Origin: CAZUQP01 sp964622455
Lineage (GTDB): Bacteria > Pseudomonadota > Gammaproteobacteria > DSM-16500
Assembly (NCBI GenBank): GCA_964622455.1
Contig: CAZUQP010000001.1
Coordinates: 1 to 64,000, forward strand
Reading direction: 5' to 3'
Length of the DNA: 64,000 bases
This document shows positions 23,822-33,728 of the stretch, one piece after another. A program made the position numbers and the translations under genes. The notes under the pieces were generated by a model. The model was given only the letters and a program-made list of their open reading frames with translations. It was not told the origin of the DNA and made no database searches. The number at the start of each line of letters is the position of its first letter. The stretch's first letter is position 1.

Positions 23822-24411
23822 TTTGACCTCAATAATTTTTCTACATATTTACTCATGATATCGACTTCAATATTAATTTTTGTTCCAATAAAGTAGTTTT
23901 TTGCAATCGTCATTTCTCGTGTATGTGGAATTAAAGTGACACTGAATTCATCTTCAGAAATATCAATCACCGTAATGCTCATACCATCTAAAGTAATATA
24001 ACCTTTATTGACAATATATTTTGTGAGTGCAGAGGGCGATTTTATTTTTATTCTTACTGCCTCTTTTGCATCATGATGTAATTCAATGATTTCGCCAACA
24101 CCATCGACATGTCCTTGTACATAATGTCCGCCTAGACGCGCATTGATATTGAGTGATCTTTCAAGATTAACAGTGTTTCCCACGGCAAGATTGCCAAAAT
24201 GGGTGATTTTCAGTGTTTCAGGCACTAAAGTTACGGTGAATGTATCGGCAGTAAAATCTATGATCGTTAAGCAGGTGCCGTTAACTGCAATACTATCCCC
24301 TGTATGTAAATCATCAAAAAATAAATGTGGTCTGACGGTTACTTCTGTAGTAGCGTCAATTTTTTTTATATGAGTAATACTACCGATGCTTTCAATAATG
24401 CCAGTAAACAT
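23818..24411 (-). CDS. ribE: Riboflavin synthase, alpha subunit
   Basis: Dismutates two lumazine molecules to riboflavin. The start is the ATG before FTGIIESIG, the invariant N-terminus, rather than an upstream codon in the same frame; this gives 197 residues. Two lumazine-binding halves are present, with GDSIAVNGTCLTI in the first and GYITLDGMSITVI in the second, plus GHYVQGHVDGVGEI at the junction. Stop overlaps ribBA by four bases. Confidence 0.95.
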   Translation of the reverse strand: MFTGIIESIGSITHIKKIDATTEVTVRPHLFFDDLHTGDSIAVNGTCLTIIDFTADTFTVTLVPETLKITHFGNLAVGNTVNLERSLNINARLGGHYVQGHVDGVGEIIELHHDAKEAVRIKIKSPSALTKYIVNKGYITLDGMSITVIDISEDEFSVTLIPHTREMTIAKNYFIGTKINIEVDIMSKYVEKLLRSK

Positions 24412-24412
24412 A

Positions 24413-25477
24413 TCAAGCATTCTCCCAGTAGGTGGAAAAATGAATATCTTTACCCAGTAATGATGCATCAGAAAAAATAAGCGGACGTTTTTTCTGAAGA
24501 GTTCCTATAAGAATGGGTGACAAATAGACATGAATTTTATTTACTAAATTTTCTGCAAAAAAATGTTGATGTGTGGTCATGCCGCCTTCAACCAAAATGC
24601 TGGTGATTTCTTTTTTTCCTAATTCATCAAGTAGTACAGTTAAAGAAGGGTAGCCATTTTTATTTTTAGGCAACATAAGTAATTCGATTTTTTCAGAAAG
24701 CAAAGGTGCAAACCATTCTTTATGTTTTTCATTTGAAGTTGCAATAATAGTTTTTCCAAAAGAAGTATTTTTAAATACGTTTAAATGGTGCGGTATTCTA
24801 TTTTTTCCCGCTAAAATAATTTTCGTTAAGTGTTTTATAACATTGCCATCGGCTGATCTTGCTGTTAATTCTGGGTCATCCTCACAGAGCGTATTGGCGC
24901 CCACTAAAATTGCATCAACTTCTCGGCGTAATTGATGTGTATGTGCATTGGCTTTTATTCCTGAGATTTGTTTTGAATCGAGAGTGTTAACGCAAGTTTT
25001 TCCATCTAAAGACATCGCCCATTTAGCGATAACGAAAGGGCGTTTATGAATAATGTAGTGAAAAAAAATTTCATTTAATTGTTTGGCTTTTTTTTCAAGA
25101 AGACCTGCTTCAACGTCAATTCCGGCCGCGCGTAATAAATGAATCCCTTTTCCAGCGACCAATGGATTGGGGTCAATAGAAGCGACATATATTTTTTTAA
25201 TGCCCGCGGATAACAATGCATTTCTGCAAGGCGGGGTTCTTCCTTGATGGCAGCAAGGTTCGAGTGTGACATAAGCTGTTGCACCTTTAGCTGCATCACC
25301 CGCATCTCTTAGCGCAAGAATTTCTGCGTGCGGTTCTCCCGCGCGTTGATGGTAACCCTGTCCGATGATTTTGTTATTTTTAACAATGACGCAGCCAACC
25401 ATAGGATTGGGGGAAACGCTAAAGCGCCCTTGTTCAGCTAGGTTAAGTGCTAAAGACATGTAGTGTGCATCATTCAT
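24413..25477 (-). CDS. ribD: Bifunctional pyrimidine deaminase/reductase RibD
   Basis: Catalyses deamination and side-chain reduction in riboflavin synthesis. The 354-residue protein has the deaminase zinc motif HAE (in GEPHAEILAL) with PCCHQGRTPPC, and the NADPH-dependent reductase half from about residue 148 (FVIAKWAMSLDGK, VGANTLCEDDPELTAR, SILVEGGMTTHQHF). It is the first gene of the riboflavin operon, about 90 bases behind the FMN riboswitch. Confidence 0.95.
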   Translation of the reverse strand: MNDAHYMSLALNLAEQGRFSVSPNPMVGCVIVKNNKIIGQGYHQRAGEPHAEILALRDAGDAAKGATAYVTLEPCCHQGRTPPCRNALLSAGIKKIYVASIDPNPLVAGKGIHLLRAAGIDVEAGLLEKKAKQLNEIFFHYIIHKRPFVIAKWAMSLDGKTCVNTLDSKQISGIKANAHTHQLRREVDAILVGANTLCEDDPELTARSADGNVIKHLTKIILAGKNRIPHHLNVFKNTSFGKTIIATSNEKHKEWFAPLLSEKIELLMLPKNKNGYPSLTVLLDELGKKEITSILVEGGMTTHQHFFAENLVNKIHVYLSPILIGTLQKKRPLIFSDASLLGKDIHFSTYWENA

Positions 25478-25566
25478 TTTAAAACCCTTTAATGTCAGGG
25501 CTAAAAATCAATGAACGGAATGCCATAAAATGCGAGAAGACGCAAAAATAGTGAGTTCATCATTTT

Positions 25567-25710
25567 CTTCTTTCATCCGGACTTTAACCGTCGGCTTTGG
25601 CTTTTCACCAAATCTGCTGACCTTTTTTAGGTTTAAAAAAGCGCTCGCGGGCTGTTTTACTGTTATCAGAAAGAATACCGCCGGTGGGGAATTACACCCC
25701 GCCCTGAAGA
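25567..25710 (-). promoter_or_regulatory. FMN riboswitch (RFN element)
   Basis: The minus strand carries the conserved RFN blocks in order: CTTCAGGGCGGGGTG with AATTCCCCACCGGCGGT, then CCCGCGAGCG, GGTCAGCAGAT, and AAGCCAAAGCCGACGGTTAA with GTCCGGATGAAAGAAG. The closing stem forms between the CTTC and GAAG ends. It controls ribD-ribE-ribBA-ribH by FMN. The stretch between it and ribD contains only a weak CCCT/AGGG hairpin with a short T-run, so control may be at translation. Confidence 0.95.
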
Positions 25711-25762
25711 CAATGAGGCTAAACAATAATAGAGCAGGGTGAATTTGTCAATGAGACACTCG

Positions 25763-27433
25763 TTATTCCACCTTTTCAAGCATTTCCTCAGCGTGCGCGA
25801 GCGTTTTTGGAGTGATTTCAATGCCGCCTAACATACGAGCAATTTCTTTTATTTTTTCATCACTAGAAAGCATTTTGATATAGGTCTTAGTCGAATTTGC
25901 GTGAGTAATTTTTTCAACGCGTAAGTGCTGGTCTCCTTGGACGGCCACTTGCGGTAAGTGTGTCACACAGATCAATTGATGGGTTTTACCCAAACGCCGT
26001 AATAATTTGCCGACAATTTCTGCGGTGCCGCCGCTGATGCCTACATCCACTTCATCAAAAATTAAAGTAGGTGTGGTGTGTGCTTTTGCGGTTGCAATGT
26101 AAATGGCTAAACTAATCCGTGATAATTCTCCGCCCGATGCAATTTTTGCAAGCGCCTCTTTGGTTTGTCCTTTATTAGTTTTAATCTGAAAAATAATTCT
26201 TTCTAAACCATGAGGCGAAAAATCCATATTTTCTGACTCAAACTCAATATAAAATTCAGCATGCGGCAAACCAAGTGTATGAATAATACCCTCGATGTCA
26301 TCGGTTAATTGTTTTGCAAATTTTTTTCTGCTCGCTGATAATTTTTTAGCAGTATTCAAATAATTTTTCTCAAGTTGTTCACGTTTTTGAATGAATTCTT
26401 GTAATCGTTCATCACTTTTGGTGATTTCATTTAATTCTTTTGATAAATTTTGCTGAAAATCAAATAATTCATTCGGTGATATTTTATGTTTGCGCGCTAA
26501 ATTAAATAATGCGCTAATACGTTGCTCAATAAAGATGAGTCGTTCAGGATCAAGTGTGATAGTCTCAAGATAACGATGCAAATCATTTTCTACTTCACTG
26601 ATTTCAATGATGGCTGATTTGATATTTCCAATCCAGGCAGTGATTTTGGGATCGACTTGCGACACAGTTTCTAATGCATGCAATGCTTGATTCAATAAAT
26701 AAAGGGCATTTACTTCCTCATTTTCTGTGAGACAAGCGACAGATTGATTAATGTTTTGCAACAATTCATCTGCATGTGCTAATTGTTTATGTTCGAGATC
26801 TAATGCTTGAAATTCATCAGGCGTAATATTAAGCTCTGTTAATTCATGCAATTGAAATTGCAATAACTCAATTTGAGTTTCGCGCTCAATCATGCGTTTT
26901 TGAAGCGAAATAATTTCTTGATTGAGTGCGCGCCAATCTTCCGCTATTGCTTTCACTTGATCAACAAGATGTGTATGGCCGGAAAAATCATCCAATATGT
27001 CTCGTTGTTTTTCCATTTTTAATAAAGAATGATATTCATGTTGACCATGAATATCGATTAATAGTTCGCTTAATGCTCGTAAAGGCGCGAGTGTTGTCGG
27101 CATGCCATTAATGTAGCTGCGTGATCGCCCATCAGCTGTGATGGTGCGGCGAATCATACATTCATGTGTGTCTTCCGAAAGATCATACTGACTAAGCCAG
27201 GCGCGTGCATCAGGTAATTTGCTTGCATCAAAACAAAGCGTAATATCTGTTTTATCTCCCAAGGGCCCAACCACTTGCTCAGATGCGCGTGCACCTAAGG
27301 CTAATTCAATGGCATCAATTAAAATTGATTTACCAGTTCCAGTTTCACCGGTAATCACCGTTGTTCCTGTTTTAAATTCTAATAATAATTTTTCAATCGT
27401 AATTAAATTGTGGATAGTCACTTGTGTAAGCAT
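25763..27433 (-). CDS. recN: DNA repair protein RecN
   Basis: An SMC-like ATPase of 556 residues acting in double-strand-break repair. The Walker A motif is GETGTGKS near the N-terminus (about 28-35), followed by the RecN GARA segment and DIHGQHEYHSLL; long coiled-coil arms fill the middle; the signature LASGGELSR-type motif and Walker B TLIFDEVDVGISG lie near the C-terminus. The adjacent nadK gene ends only five bases upstream of the start, so the two are one transcription unit. Confidence 0.96.
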   Translation of the reverse strand: MLTQVTIHNLITIEKLLLEFKTGTTVITGETGTGKSILIDAIELALGARASEQVVGPLGDKTDITLCFDASKLPDARAWLSQYDLSEDTHECMIRRTITADGRSRSYINGMPTTLAPLRALSELLIDIHGQHEYHSLLKMEKQRDILDDFSGHTHLVDQVKAIAEDWRALNQEIISLQKRMIERETQIELLQFQLHELTELNITPDEFQALDLEHKQLAHADELLQNINQSVACLTENEEVNALYLLNQALHALETVSQVDPKITAWIGNIKSAIIEISEVENDLHRYLETITLDPERLIFIEQRISALFNLARKHKISPNELFDFQQNLSKELNEITKSDERLQEFIQKREQLEKNYLNTAKKLSASRKKFAKQLTDDIEGIIHTLGLPHAEFYIEFESENMDFSPHGLERIIFQIKTNKGQTKEALAKIASGGELSRISLAIYIATAKAHTTPTLIFDEVDVGISGGTAEIVGKLLRRLGKTHQLICVTHLPQVAVQGDQHLRVEKITHANSTKTYIKMLSSDEKIKEIARMLGGIEITPKTLAHAEEMLEKVE

Positions 27434-27438
27434 AATAG

Positions 27439-28326
27439 TTATTCCATATAATTCAATTTTTTTCCCCAGTGCAATTTGCTGCGTAATGTTTCGTAATAAT
27501 GATAATCCAACGGATGAATCAAATGTAATTGCTGCGGTTTTTTGCGAATGGTAATGCGGCTGCCGGGCGGTGTGTGAATATTTGCGCGTCCATCGCAGCT
27601 TAAACGGGGTGAGGTAATGTTATTGGGTGAAATGATGACATGTATGCGCTGATTGCCTTCAATGACAATGGGACGGTTGCTAAGAGAATGCGGAAACATA
27701 GGCACCAATACAATTGCATCTAATTGCGGATGTAAAATAGGGCCGCCGCCTGATAATGCATAAGCAGTAGAACCTGTGGGCGTTGCAACAATTAATCCAT
27801 CAGAATTTTGACTGCAAACGAATTGATCTTCGATATAAATTTCAAATTCAATCATATGCGGGATTGCATCGGGAATAATGGCGACTTCGTTTAGCGCATC
27901 ATCTTGGCCGATATTATTACCATGGAGTTCAATGGAGCTCGTGAGTAAAAAACGTTTTTCTAATAAATAGTGTCCTTGCAGGATGGCTTCAATTTTTTCA
28001 AGTTCAATCGGCAAAATATCGGTTAAAAACCCTAAGCTACCGCGATTGATGCCGAGTACAGGCAAATCTTGGTTCACCGCAATGTGTGCAGCATGCAATA
28101 AGCTGCCATCGCCGCCGACGACAATTAACAACTGACAATGTTTACCAAGCTGTTCTCGAGGAATAATATTTAAGTTTTTTTCAGGTAAAGATTCAGCGGT
28201 TTCTTCTTCAACATAAATAGGTAATTTAAGCTTATTTAAATATTTAATCAGAGCGCTTAACGTTTCTTTAACGCCTGCGGTCCGCATCCGGCCGATGATA
28301 CCAATCGTTTTAAAGGGGGTCGTCAT
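27439..28326 (-). CDS. nadK: NAD kinase
   Basis: Phosphorylates NAD to NADP. A 295-residue protein with the ATP-binding GGDGSLL motif, GINRGSLGFLTDI, NEVAI and the PTGSTAYALSGGGP loop of the family. It begins a two-gene unit with recN and is divergent from hrcA. Confidence 0.96.
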   Translation of the reverse strand: MTTPFKTIGIIGRMRTAGVKETLSALIKYLNKLKLPIYVEEETAESLPEKNLNIIPREQLGKHCQLLIVVGGDGSLLHAAHIAVNQDLPVLGINRGSLGFLTDILPIELEKIEAILQGHYLLEKRFLLTSSIELHGNNIGQDDALNEVAIIPDAIPHMIEFEIYIEDQFVCSQNSDGLIVATPTGSTAYALSGGGPILHPQLDAIVLVPMFPHSLSNRPIVIEGNQRIHVIISPNNITSPRLSCDGRANIHTPPGSRITIRKKPQQLHLIHPLDYHYYETLRSKLHWGKKLNYME

Positions 28327-28340
28327 GCTTGTTTCCTATT

Positions 28341-28386
28341 CATAGAATTAAATTGGACATTCGGTGCACGATCCTGAAATTCTATG
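28341..28386. promoter_or_regulatory. Inverted repeat in the nadK-hrcA divergent region
   Basis: Nine-base perfect arms CATAGAATT and AATTCTATG are separated by 28 bases. This is not a CIRCE element (TTAGCACTC-N9-GAGTGCTAA), but it is placed where an operator for either gene would be expected. Confidence 0.4.
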
Positions 28387-28417
28387 TTATATTTAGCTCC
28401 TGCACCATAGGTGAATT

Positions 28418-29458
28418 ATGAATGATACATCAGTGAATCAACGCGCTTTGAGGGTATTGAAAATTTTGGTTGAGCGCTACATTCAAGACGGTAATCCTGT
28501 CGGGTCAAAAACGCTGGCGGAAGAGTATGCTTTGGGTTTAAGTCCCGCTACCGTCCGTAATATTTTGGCGGACTTAGAAGATGCAGGCTATTTGGCATCC
28601 CCTTATACCTCAGCAGGCCGTGTCCCTACCTCCCGGGGATATCGGTTTTTTGTTAACAGTCTTTTAACCGTTAAACCTTTGCAAGATGCGGAAGTATCAG
28701 CGCTTAAAAGTAAATTGAATCCCGATTTTACTTTATCGCATCTGTTGCAGTCGGCATCATCCCTTTTATCGGGCCTGACCCAATTGACTGGGGTCGTGGC
28801 TTTACCAAAACGTAATCGCACGGAGTTGCGTCATGTAGAATTTTTACCGCTTTCATCCAATCGTGTGTTAGTCATTTTAGTCTTAAATAATCGAGAAGTG
28901 CAAAACAGAATTCTCTATGCTGATCGCACTTACACTCAAAGTGAACTGCAGCAGGCAGCCAATTATTTAAATGCGCATTATGCAGGTAAAGATTTACTGA
29001 CCATACGAGAAACTCTCTCGAAAGCTATCCGGCAAGATCAAAATAAGATGACGTCTCTATTACAAACTACGATGGATATTGCGAGCAAAACATTTTTGGA
29101 CACGGAAGAGAGCAGTAAAGATTATATCGTAGCAGGACAAAATCATTTATTGCATCATTCAAATGAAGCTAATTTAGAGCGATTGCGTCTCTTGTTTGAT
29201 GCGATCACACAAAAACAAGATATTTTAAATTTGTTAGATCAAGCATTACAAGCTGAAGGCATTCAAATTTTTATTGGTAATGAATCAGGTTATCAAGTGT
29301 TTGATGATTGTAGTATTGTAACGACTTCTTATTCTGTCGATGGCGAGTTAGTTGGCAGCTTAGGGGTCATTGGGCCTACGCGCATGTCTTACGAACGCGT
29401 TATTTCAGCAGTTGATGTCACAGCAAAATTATTATCGGCAGCCTTGAATCAAGCGTAA
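28418..29458 (+). CDS. hrcA: Heat-inducible transcription repressor HrcA
   Basis: A 346-residue regulator of class I heat-shock genes. The N-terminal winged helix includes GLSPATVRNILADLEDAGYL and the family TSAGRVPTSRGYRFFV; the GAF-like and dimerisation parts follow. HrcA is restricted to some gammaproteobacteria, including Legionellales. It heads a run of hrcA, grpE, dnaK and dnaJ. No canonical CIRCE operator was seen near these genes. Confidence 0.94.
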   Translation: MNDTSVNQRALRVLKILVERYIQDGNPVGSKTLAEEYALGLSPATVRNILADLEDAGYLASPYTSAGRVPTSRGYRFFVNSLLTVKPLQDAEVSALKSKLNPDFTLSHLLQSASSLLSGLTQLTGVVALPKRNRTELRHVEFLPLSSNRVLVILVLNNREVQNRILYADRTYTQSELQQAANYLNAHYAGKDLLTIRETLSKAIRQDQNKMTSLLQTTMDIASKTFLDTEESSKDYIVAGQNHLLHHSNEANLERLRLLFDAITQKQDILNLLDQALQAEGIQIFIGNESGYQVFDDCSIVTTSYSVDGELVGSLGVIGPTRMSYERVISAVDVTAKLLSAALNQA

Positions 29459-29471
29459 TGGAACCCTATAT
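29444..29471 (+). promoter_or_regulatory. Sigma-32-like heat-shock promoter for grpE
   Basis: CTTGAA (29444-29449), a 14-base spacer and CCCTATAT (29464-29471) match the sigma-32 consensus (CTTGAA and CCCCATNT) at all but one position. The -35 lies inside the last codons of hrcA. Confidence 0.65.
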
Positions 29472-29503
29472 AGAAAATATATCTTTTTGTTATGGAGGAA
29501 ACT

Positions 29504-30094
29504 GTGTCAGCGAATAAAAAAACGAGTAGTACCGCATCGTTAAAAGATAAATTGCCAGACGAAGAGGAAAAATCGGAATATGTAGATACGGAAGATCAGC
29601 CGGATGTGGAAATGATTGATCATCCCTCTTATCAAGAAATGCAGCAAAAATTAACAGAAGCTGAAGAAAAGGCGACCCAATCTTGGGAGCGTCTGCTTCG
29701 TTTGCAAGCTGAAATGGATAACATGCAGCGGCGTACTGAGCGTGATGTAGCCAATGCGCATAAATATGCGCTCGAAAAATTTGTGCTTGAGCTTTTACCT
29801 AGCGTTGATGGATTGGAGCGTGCTTTACTTTCGCATGCTGATGAGCCCTCGGGATCTGGCACCTTATTAGATGGTGTGAGTCTTACACTTAAGATGTTAT
29901 ATGCAGCATTTGAAAAGTTTGGTATACAGCAACTTAGTCCGGAGGGGCAGCCTTTTAATCCAGAGCAACACCAAGCGGTTGCTGCTGAAGCGAGTCCAGA
30001 CGCCAAATCAGGCACGGTTTTATCTGTATTGCAAAAGGGCTATTTATTGAATAATAGGCTAATCCGACCCGCTTTGGTCGTTGTTGCAAAATAA
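29504..30094 (+). CDS. grpE: Nucleotide-exchange factor GrpE
   Basis: The ADP/ATP exchange factor of DnaK, 196 residues. An ATG 12 bases upstream is in frame, but its own codons contain the GGAGG box that sits five bases before this GTG, so GTG is the more likely start. The acidic N-terminus is followed by the long dimerising helix (QEMQQKLTEAEEKATQSWERLLRLQAEMDN) and the C-terminal beta-wing with GIQQLSPEGQPFNPEQHQAV. Confidence 0.94.
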   Translation: MSANKKTSSTASLKDKLPDEEEKSEYVDTEDQPDVEMIDHPSYQEMQQKLTEAEEKATQSWERLLRLQAEMDNMQRRTERDVANAHKYALEKFVLELLPSVDGLERALLSHADEPSGSGTLLDGVSLTLKMLYAAFEKFGIQQLSPEGQPFNPEQHQAVAAEASPDAKSGTVLSVLQKGYLLNNRLIRPALVVVAK

Positions 30095-30099
30095 AAATG

Positions 30100-30127
30100 A
30101 TTGAAAAATGAAAAACAACCCCTATAT
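30100..30127 (+). promoter_or_regulatory. Sigma-32-like heat-shock promoter for dnaK
   Basis: ATTGAA, a 14-base spacer and CCCTATAT (30120-30127) repeat the arrangement found before grpE, with the same -10 box and the same spacing. This makes a chance match less likely. Confidence 0.65.
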
Positions 30128-30158
30128 ATAAGGTAACAATTTCTTTTTGGAGACACAC

Positions 30159-32117
30159 ATGGCAACAGCAGCAAGTAAGATTATTGGTATTGATTTAGGA
30201 ACAACGAATTCCTGTGTCGCCGTCATGGAAGGCGACAAAGTACGAGTCATTGAAAATGCAGAAGGCGATCGTACCACTCCTTCTATTGTTGCCTATCTTG
30301 AAAATGACGAAGTTTTGGTGGGCCAGCCTGCAAAACGTCAAGCTGTCACAAATCCTGCTAATACAATTTATGCGGCAAAACGCTTAATTGGCCGTCGTTA
30401 TGATGAAGAAGTGGTGCGTAAAGATAAAGAAATTGTGCCTTATAAAATTATTAAAGCAGACAATGGCGATGCATGGATTGAAGTATTGGGTAATAAAAAA
30501 TTAGCGCCGCCGCAAATTTCCGCGCAAGTGCTCATGAAAATGAAAAAAACAGCGGAAGATTATTTGGGACATCCTGTGACTGAAGCGGTGATTACAGTGC
30601 CCGCTTATTTTAATGATTCCCAGAGGCAAGCCACTAAAGATGCAGGACGCATCGCAGGCCTTGAAGTAAAACGTATTATTAACGAACCGACCGCTGCCGC
30701 TTTAGCATTTGGTTTAGACAAAAAACCAGGCGATCGCAAAATTGCAGTCTATGATCTTGGCGGCGGTACATTTGATATTTCCATTATTGAAATTGCTGAA
30801 GTGGATGGCGAACATCAGTTTGAAGTGTTATCCACCAATGGCGATACGTTCTTAGGCGGTGAAGATTTTGATTTACGTTTAATTAATTATTTAATTGATG
30901 AATTTAAAAAATCGTCCGGCATTAATTTACGTAACGATCCGCTTGCTTTGCAGCGTTTAAAAGAAGCGGCAGAAAAAGCAAAAATTGAATTGTCATCTGC
31001 GCAGCAAACCGATGTCAACTTACCGTACATTACAGCGGATGCCAGCGGTCCGAAACACTTAAATGTTAAAATTACCCGCGCAAAACTAGAATCTTTAGTG
31101 GAAGATTTGATTCAACGCACCATTGAGCCTTGCAAAATTGCGATTAAAGATGCCAATGTTAATGTGAATGATATCGTCGATGTTATTTTAGTTGGCGGCC
31201 AAACACGCATGCCGATGGTGCAAGAAACGGTTAAAAAATTCTTTGGCAAAGAACCGCGCCGTGATATTAATCCCGATGAAGCTGTCGCCATTGGTGCAGC
31301 AGTTCAAGGCGCTGTGTTATCAGGTTCTGTCAAAGATGTGTTATTGCTTGATGTCACGCCGCTTTCATTAGGCATTGAAACGTTGGGCGGTGTCATGACC
31401 AAGCTTATTGAAAAAAATACGACAATTCCAACCAAAGCAAACCAAGTTTTCTCAACCGCAGGTGATAATCAAACAGCTGTTACTGTGCATGTATTGCAAG
31501 GTGAGCGTGAAATGGCATCAGCGAACAAATCATTGGGTCGTTTCGATTTAGCTGATATTCCGCCAGCGCCACGCGGTATGCCGCAAATTGAAGTTAATTT
31601 TGATATTGATGCAAATGGTATTTTGCATGTATCTGCTAAAGATAAAGCGACCGGCAAAGCGCAATCGATCGTCATTAAAGCATCCAGCGGTCTTTCTGAA
31701 GATGAAATTAAAAACATGGTGAAAGATGCAGAAGCCAATGTGGAAGAAGATCGTAAGTTCCATGATTTAGTGACAGCACGTAATCAAGCAGATAATATGA
31801 TCCACGCTGTTTCAAAATCCTTGAAAGAAGCGGGGGATAAAGTATCGGCTGATGAGCGCAGCGCAATTGAGCGTGCTATCGATGCACTGAAAGAAGCCAT
31901 CAAAGGAAATGATAAGGACTTGATCGAAGCAAAAACGAAAGATTTAACCGACGCATCATCTAAAATGGCAGAAAAACTTTATGCATCTCAACAACAACCA
32001 GGCAGCGGAGAGGCCGCAGGTGCGCAATCGCAATCAGCGGGAGAAGGTGGCGCCCAAAAAGGAGATACAGTGGTTGATGCGGAATTTGAAGAAGTCAAAG
32101 ATGATCATAAAAAATAA
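30159..32117 (+). CDS. dnaK: Chaperone DnaK (Hsp70)
   Basis: A 652-residue Hsp70. The chosen ATG has GGAG six bases upstream; a TTG 12 bases earlier is in frame but without support. The ATPase domain begins [37 protein letters not shown] and the [17 protein letters not shown] linker-proximal segment are standard. It ends in a Gly/Gln/Ser-rich tail and the EEV-like [14 protein letters not shown]. Confidence 0.98.
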   Translation: MATAASKIIGIDLGTTNSCVAVMEGDKVRVIENAEGDRTTPSIVAYLENDEVLVGQPAKRQAVTNPANTIYAAKRLIGRRYDEEVVRKDKEIVPYKIIKADNGDAWIEVLGNKKLAPPQISAQVLMKMKKTAEDYLGHPVTEAVITVPAYFNDSQRQATKDAGRIAGLEVKRIINEPTAAALAFGLDKKPGDRKIAVYDLGGGTFDISIIEIAEVDGEHQFEVLSTNGDTFLGGEDFDLRLINYLIDEFKKSSGINLRNDPLALQRLKEAAEKAKIELSSAQQTDVNLPYITADASGPKHLNVKITRAKLESLVEDLIQRTIEPCKIAIKDANVNVNDIVDVILVGGQTRMPMVQETVKKFFGKEPRRDINPDEAVAIGAAVQGAVLSGSVKDVLLLDVTPLSLGIETLGGVMTKLIEKNTTIPTKANQVFSTAGDNQTAVTVHVLQGEREMASANKSLGRFDLADIPPAPRGMPQIEVNFDIDANGILHVSAKDKATGKAQSIVIKASSGLSEDEIKNMVKDAEANVEEDRKFHDLVTARNQADNMIHAVSKSLKEAGDKVSADERSAIERAIDALKEAIKGNDKDLIEAKTKDLTDASSKMAEKLYASQQQPGSGEAAGAQSQSAGEGGAQKGDTVVDAEFEEVKDDHKK

Positions 32118-32132
32118 AAACGAATAAATCCG

Positions 32133-33242
32133 ATGGCAAAAAATGATTATTATGAAACCTTAGGTGTTTCGCGTAGCGCAAGCGAGGATGAAATTAAAAA
32201 AGCGTTTCGCCGCTTGGCCATGAAATATCATCCTGATCGTACCAATCATGACAAGGCATCAGAAGAAAAATTCAAAGAAGCACGCGAAGCTTATGAAGTG
32301 TTGTCTGATGCTCGTAAACGCGCAGCCTACGATCAATTTGGTCATAGTGCCCAAGATGCCGGTGGTTTTGGCGGAATGGGCGGCATGAATTTTAGTGATA
32401 TTTTTGGCGATATTTTCGGTGATATTTTTAGCGGCGGAAGAGCGGGCCCTGCGCGAGGTTCTGATTTACGTTATCATCTCGAAATCACTTTAGAGCAAGC
32501 GGTTCTTGGAACAGTGGTTGAAGTCACGATTCCAACGCAAGTTTTATGCAGCGATTGCGGCGGTAGCGGCGCTAAGAAAGGAGCAGCACCTGTTACTTGC
32601 CAAGATTGCGGCGGTCATGGACAAATTCGGATCCAACAAGGATTTTTTTCGGTACAGCAAACTTGTCCTTCTTGCCGCGGGAAGGGACAAATTATTTTAG
32701 ATCCGTGTTCTTCTTGCCGCGGGAAAGGGCGGCTAAAACAAACTAAGAAATTATCGGTTAAAATACCGCCTGGCGTCGATACGGGCGATCGAATTCGTTT
32801 AGGCGGAGAAGGCGAAGCAGGAGAGCCTGGCGCATCACCGGGTGATTTATATGTGCAGATTACCGTAACGCCTCATCCCATTTTTGAACGGGAGGGCACG
32901 CATTTACATTGTGAAGTTCCTATTAGTTTTGTAACTTCCGCTTTAGGCGGTGAATTAGATGTGCCTACATTAACGGGGCGGATCAAACTGAAAGTGCCGG
33001 CAGAAACACAATCCGGTAAAGTGTTTCGTCTAAAAAATATGGGAATTCCTTCTGTGCGGGGCGGCAGTAAAGGCGATTTGTTATGTAAAGTGATCGTCGA
33101 AACACCGGTCAACTTAACGCATAAACAAAAAGAATTGCTGGCTCAATTTGAAAAAACCCTTTCTCTGGATAATAAACACAATCCTAGATCAAATTCTTGG
33201 TTTGATAAAGTCAAAAAATTTTTTGAAGAAATGAAATTTTAA
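32133..33242 (+). CDS. dnaJ: Co-chaperone DnaJ (Hsp40)
   Basis: A type I Hsp40 of 369 residues. The J domain contains HPD in KYHPDR, then a Gly/Phe-rich linker, four zinc-finger repeats of the form CxxCxGxG ([32 protein letters not shown]), and the C-terminal substrate-binding domain. It is 15 bases behind dnaK, in the same operon. Confidence 0.98.
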   Translation: MAKNDYYETLGVSRSASEDEIKKAFRRLAMKYHPDRTNHDKASEEKFKEAREAYEVLSDARKRAAYDQFGHSAQDAGGFGGMGGMNFSDIFGDIFGDIFSGGRAGPARGSDLRYHLEITLEQAVLGTVVEVTIPTQVLCSDCGGSGAKKGAAPVTCQDCGGHGQIRIQQGFFSVQQTCPSCRGKGQIILDPCSSCRGKGRLKQTKKLSVKIPPGVDTGDRIRLGGEGEAGEPGASPGDLYVQITVTPHPIFEREGTHLHCEVPISFVTSALGGELDVPTLTGRIKLKVPAETQSGKVFRLKNMGIPSVRGGSKGDLLCKVIVETPVNLTHKQKELLAQFEKTLSLDNKHNPRSNSWFDKVKKFFEEMKF

Positions 33243-33251
33243 GGAAATGAT

Positions 33252-33728
33252 ATGAATAAAGTTCCTATGACAGTGCTTGGCGCTGAAAAATTGCGTGAAG
33301 AATTACACCGTTTAAAAACGCTTGAGCGTCCTAAAATTATTAATGCTATTGCAGAAGCAAGGGCGCATGGGGATTTAAAAGAAAATGCAGAATATCATGC
33401 GGCGCGCGAGCAGCAGAGTTTTGTTGAAGGACGTATTTTGGAAATTGAAAATAAATTATCGGTTGCGCAAGTCATCGATGTCACTCAAATTGAAAATACC
33501 GGTAAAGTCATCTTTGGTACCACTATCACTTTAAATAATAAAAATGCAGCGACAAAAGCTTGTTATAAAATTGTTGGGGATGATGAAGCGGATATTAACG
33601 ATAATAAAATTTCAATTAGCTCCCCGATTGCGCGCGCACTGATTGGTAAATATGAAGGCGATCTTGTGGAAGTGCGCACACCTGAGGGTGTCACGGAATA
33701 TGAAATTATTGAAGTGGCTTATGTTTAA
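33252..33728 (+). CDS. greA: Transcription elongation factor GreA
   Basis: A 158-residue factor that stimulates transcript cleavage by stalled RNA polymerase. The N-terminal coiled coil ([38 protein letters not shown]) carries the acidic tip residues in DLKENAEY; the C-terminal FKBP-like domain ends [13 protein letters not shown]. Its last base overlaps the rlmE start. Confidence 0.97.
   Translation: MNKVPMTVLGAEKLREELHRLKTLERPKIINAIAEARAHGDLKENAEYHAAREQQSFVEGRILEIENKLSVAQVIDVTQIENTGKVIFGTTITLNNKNAATKACYKIVGDDEADINDNKISISSPIARALIGKYEGDLVEVRTPEGVTEYEIIEVAYV

Noticed and set aside
28327..28417. CIRCE operator for HrcA
   Set aside because: I looked for TTAGCACTC and GAGTGCTAA here, before grpE and before dnaK and found neither; only an unrelated 9-bp inverted repeat is present.
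31469..31763. Minus-strand frames within dnaK
   Set aside because: They are shadows of a strongly conserved gene, with no ribosome site and no protein-like features.
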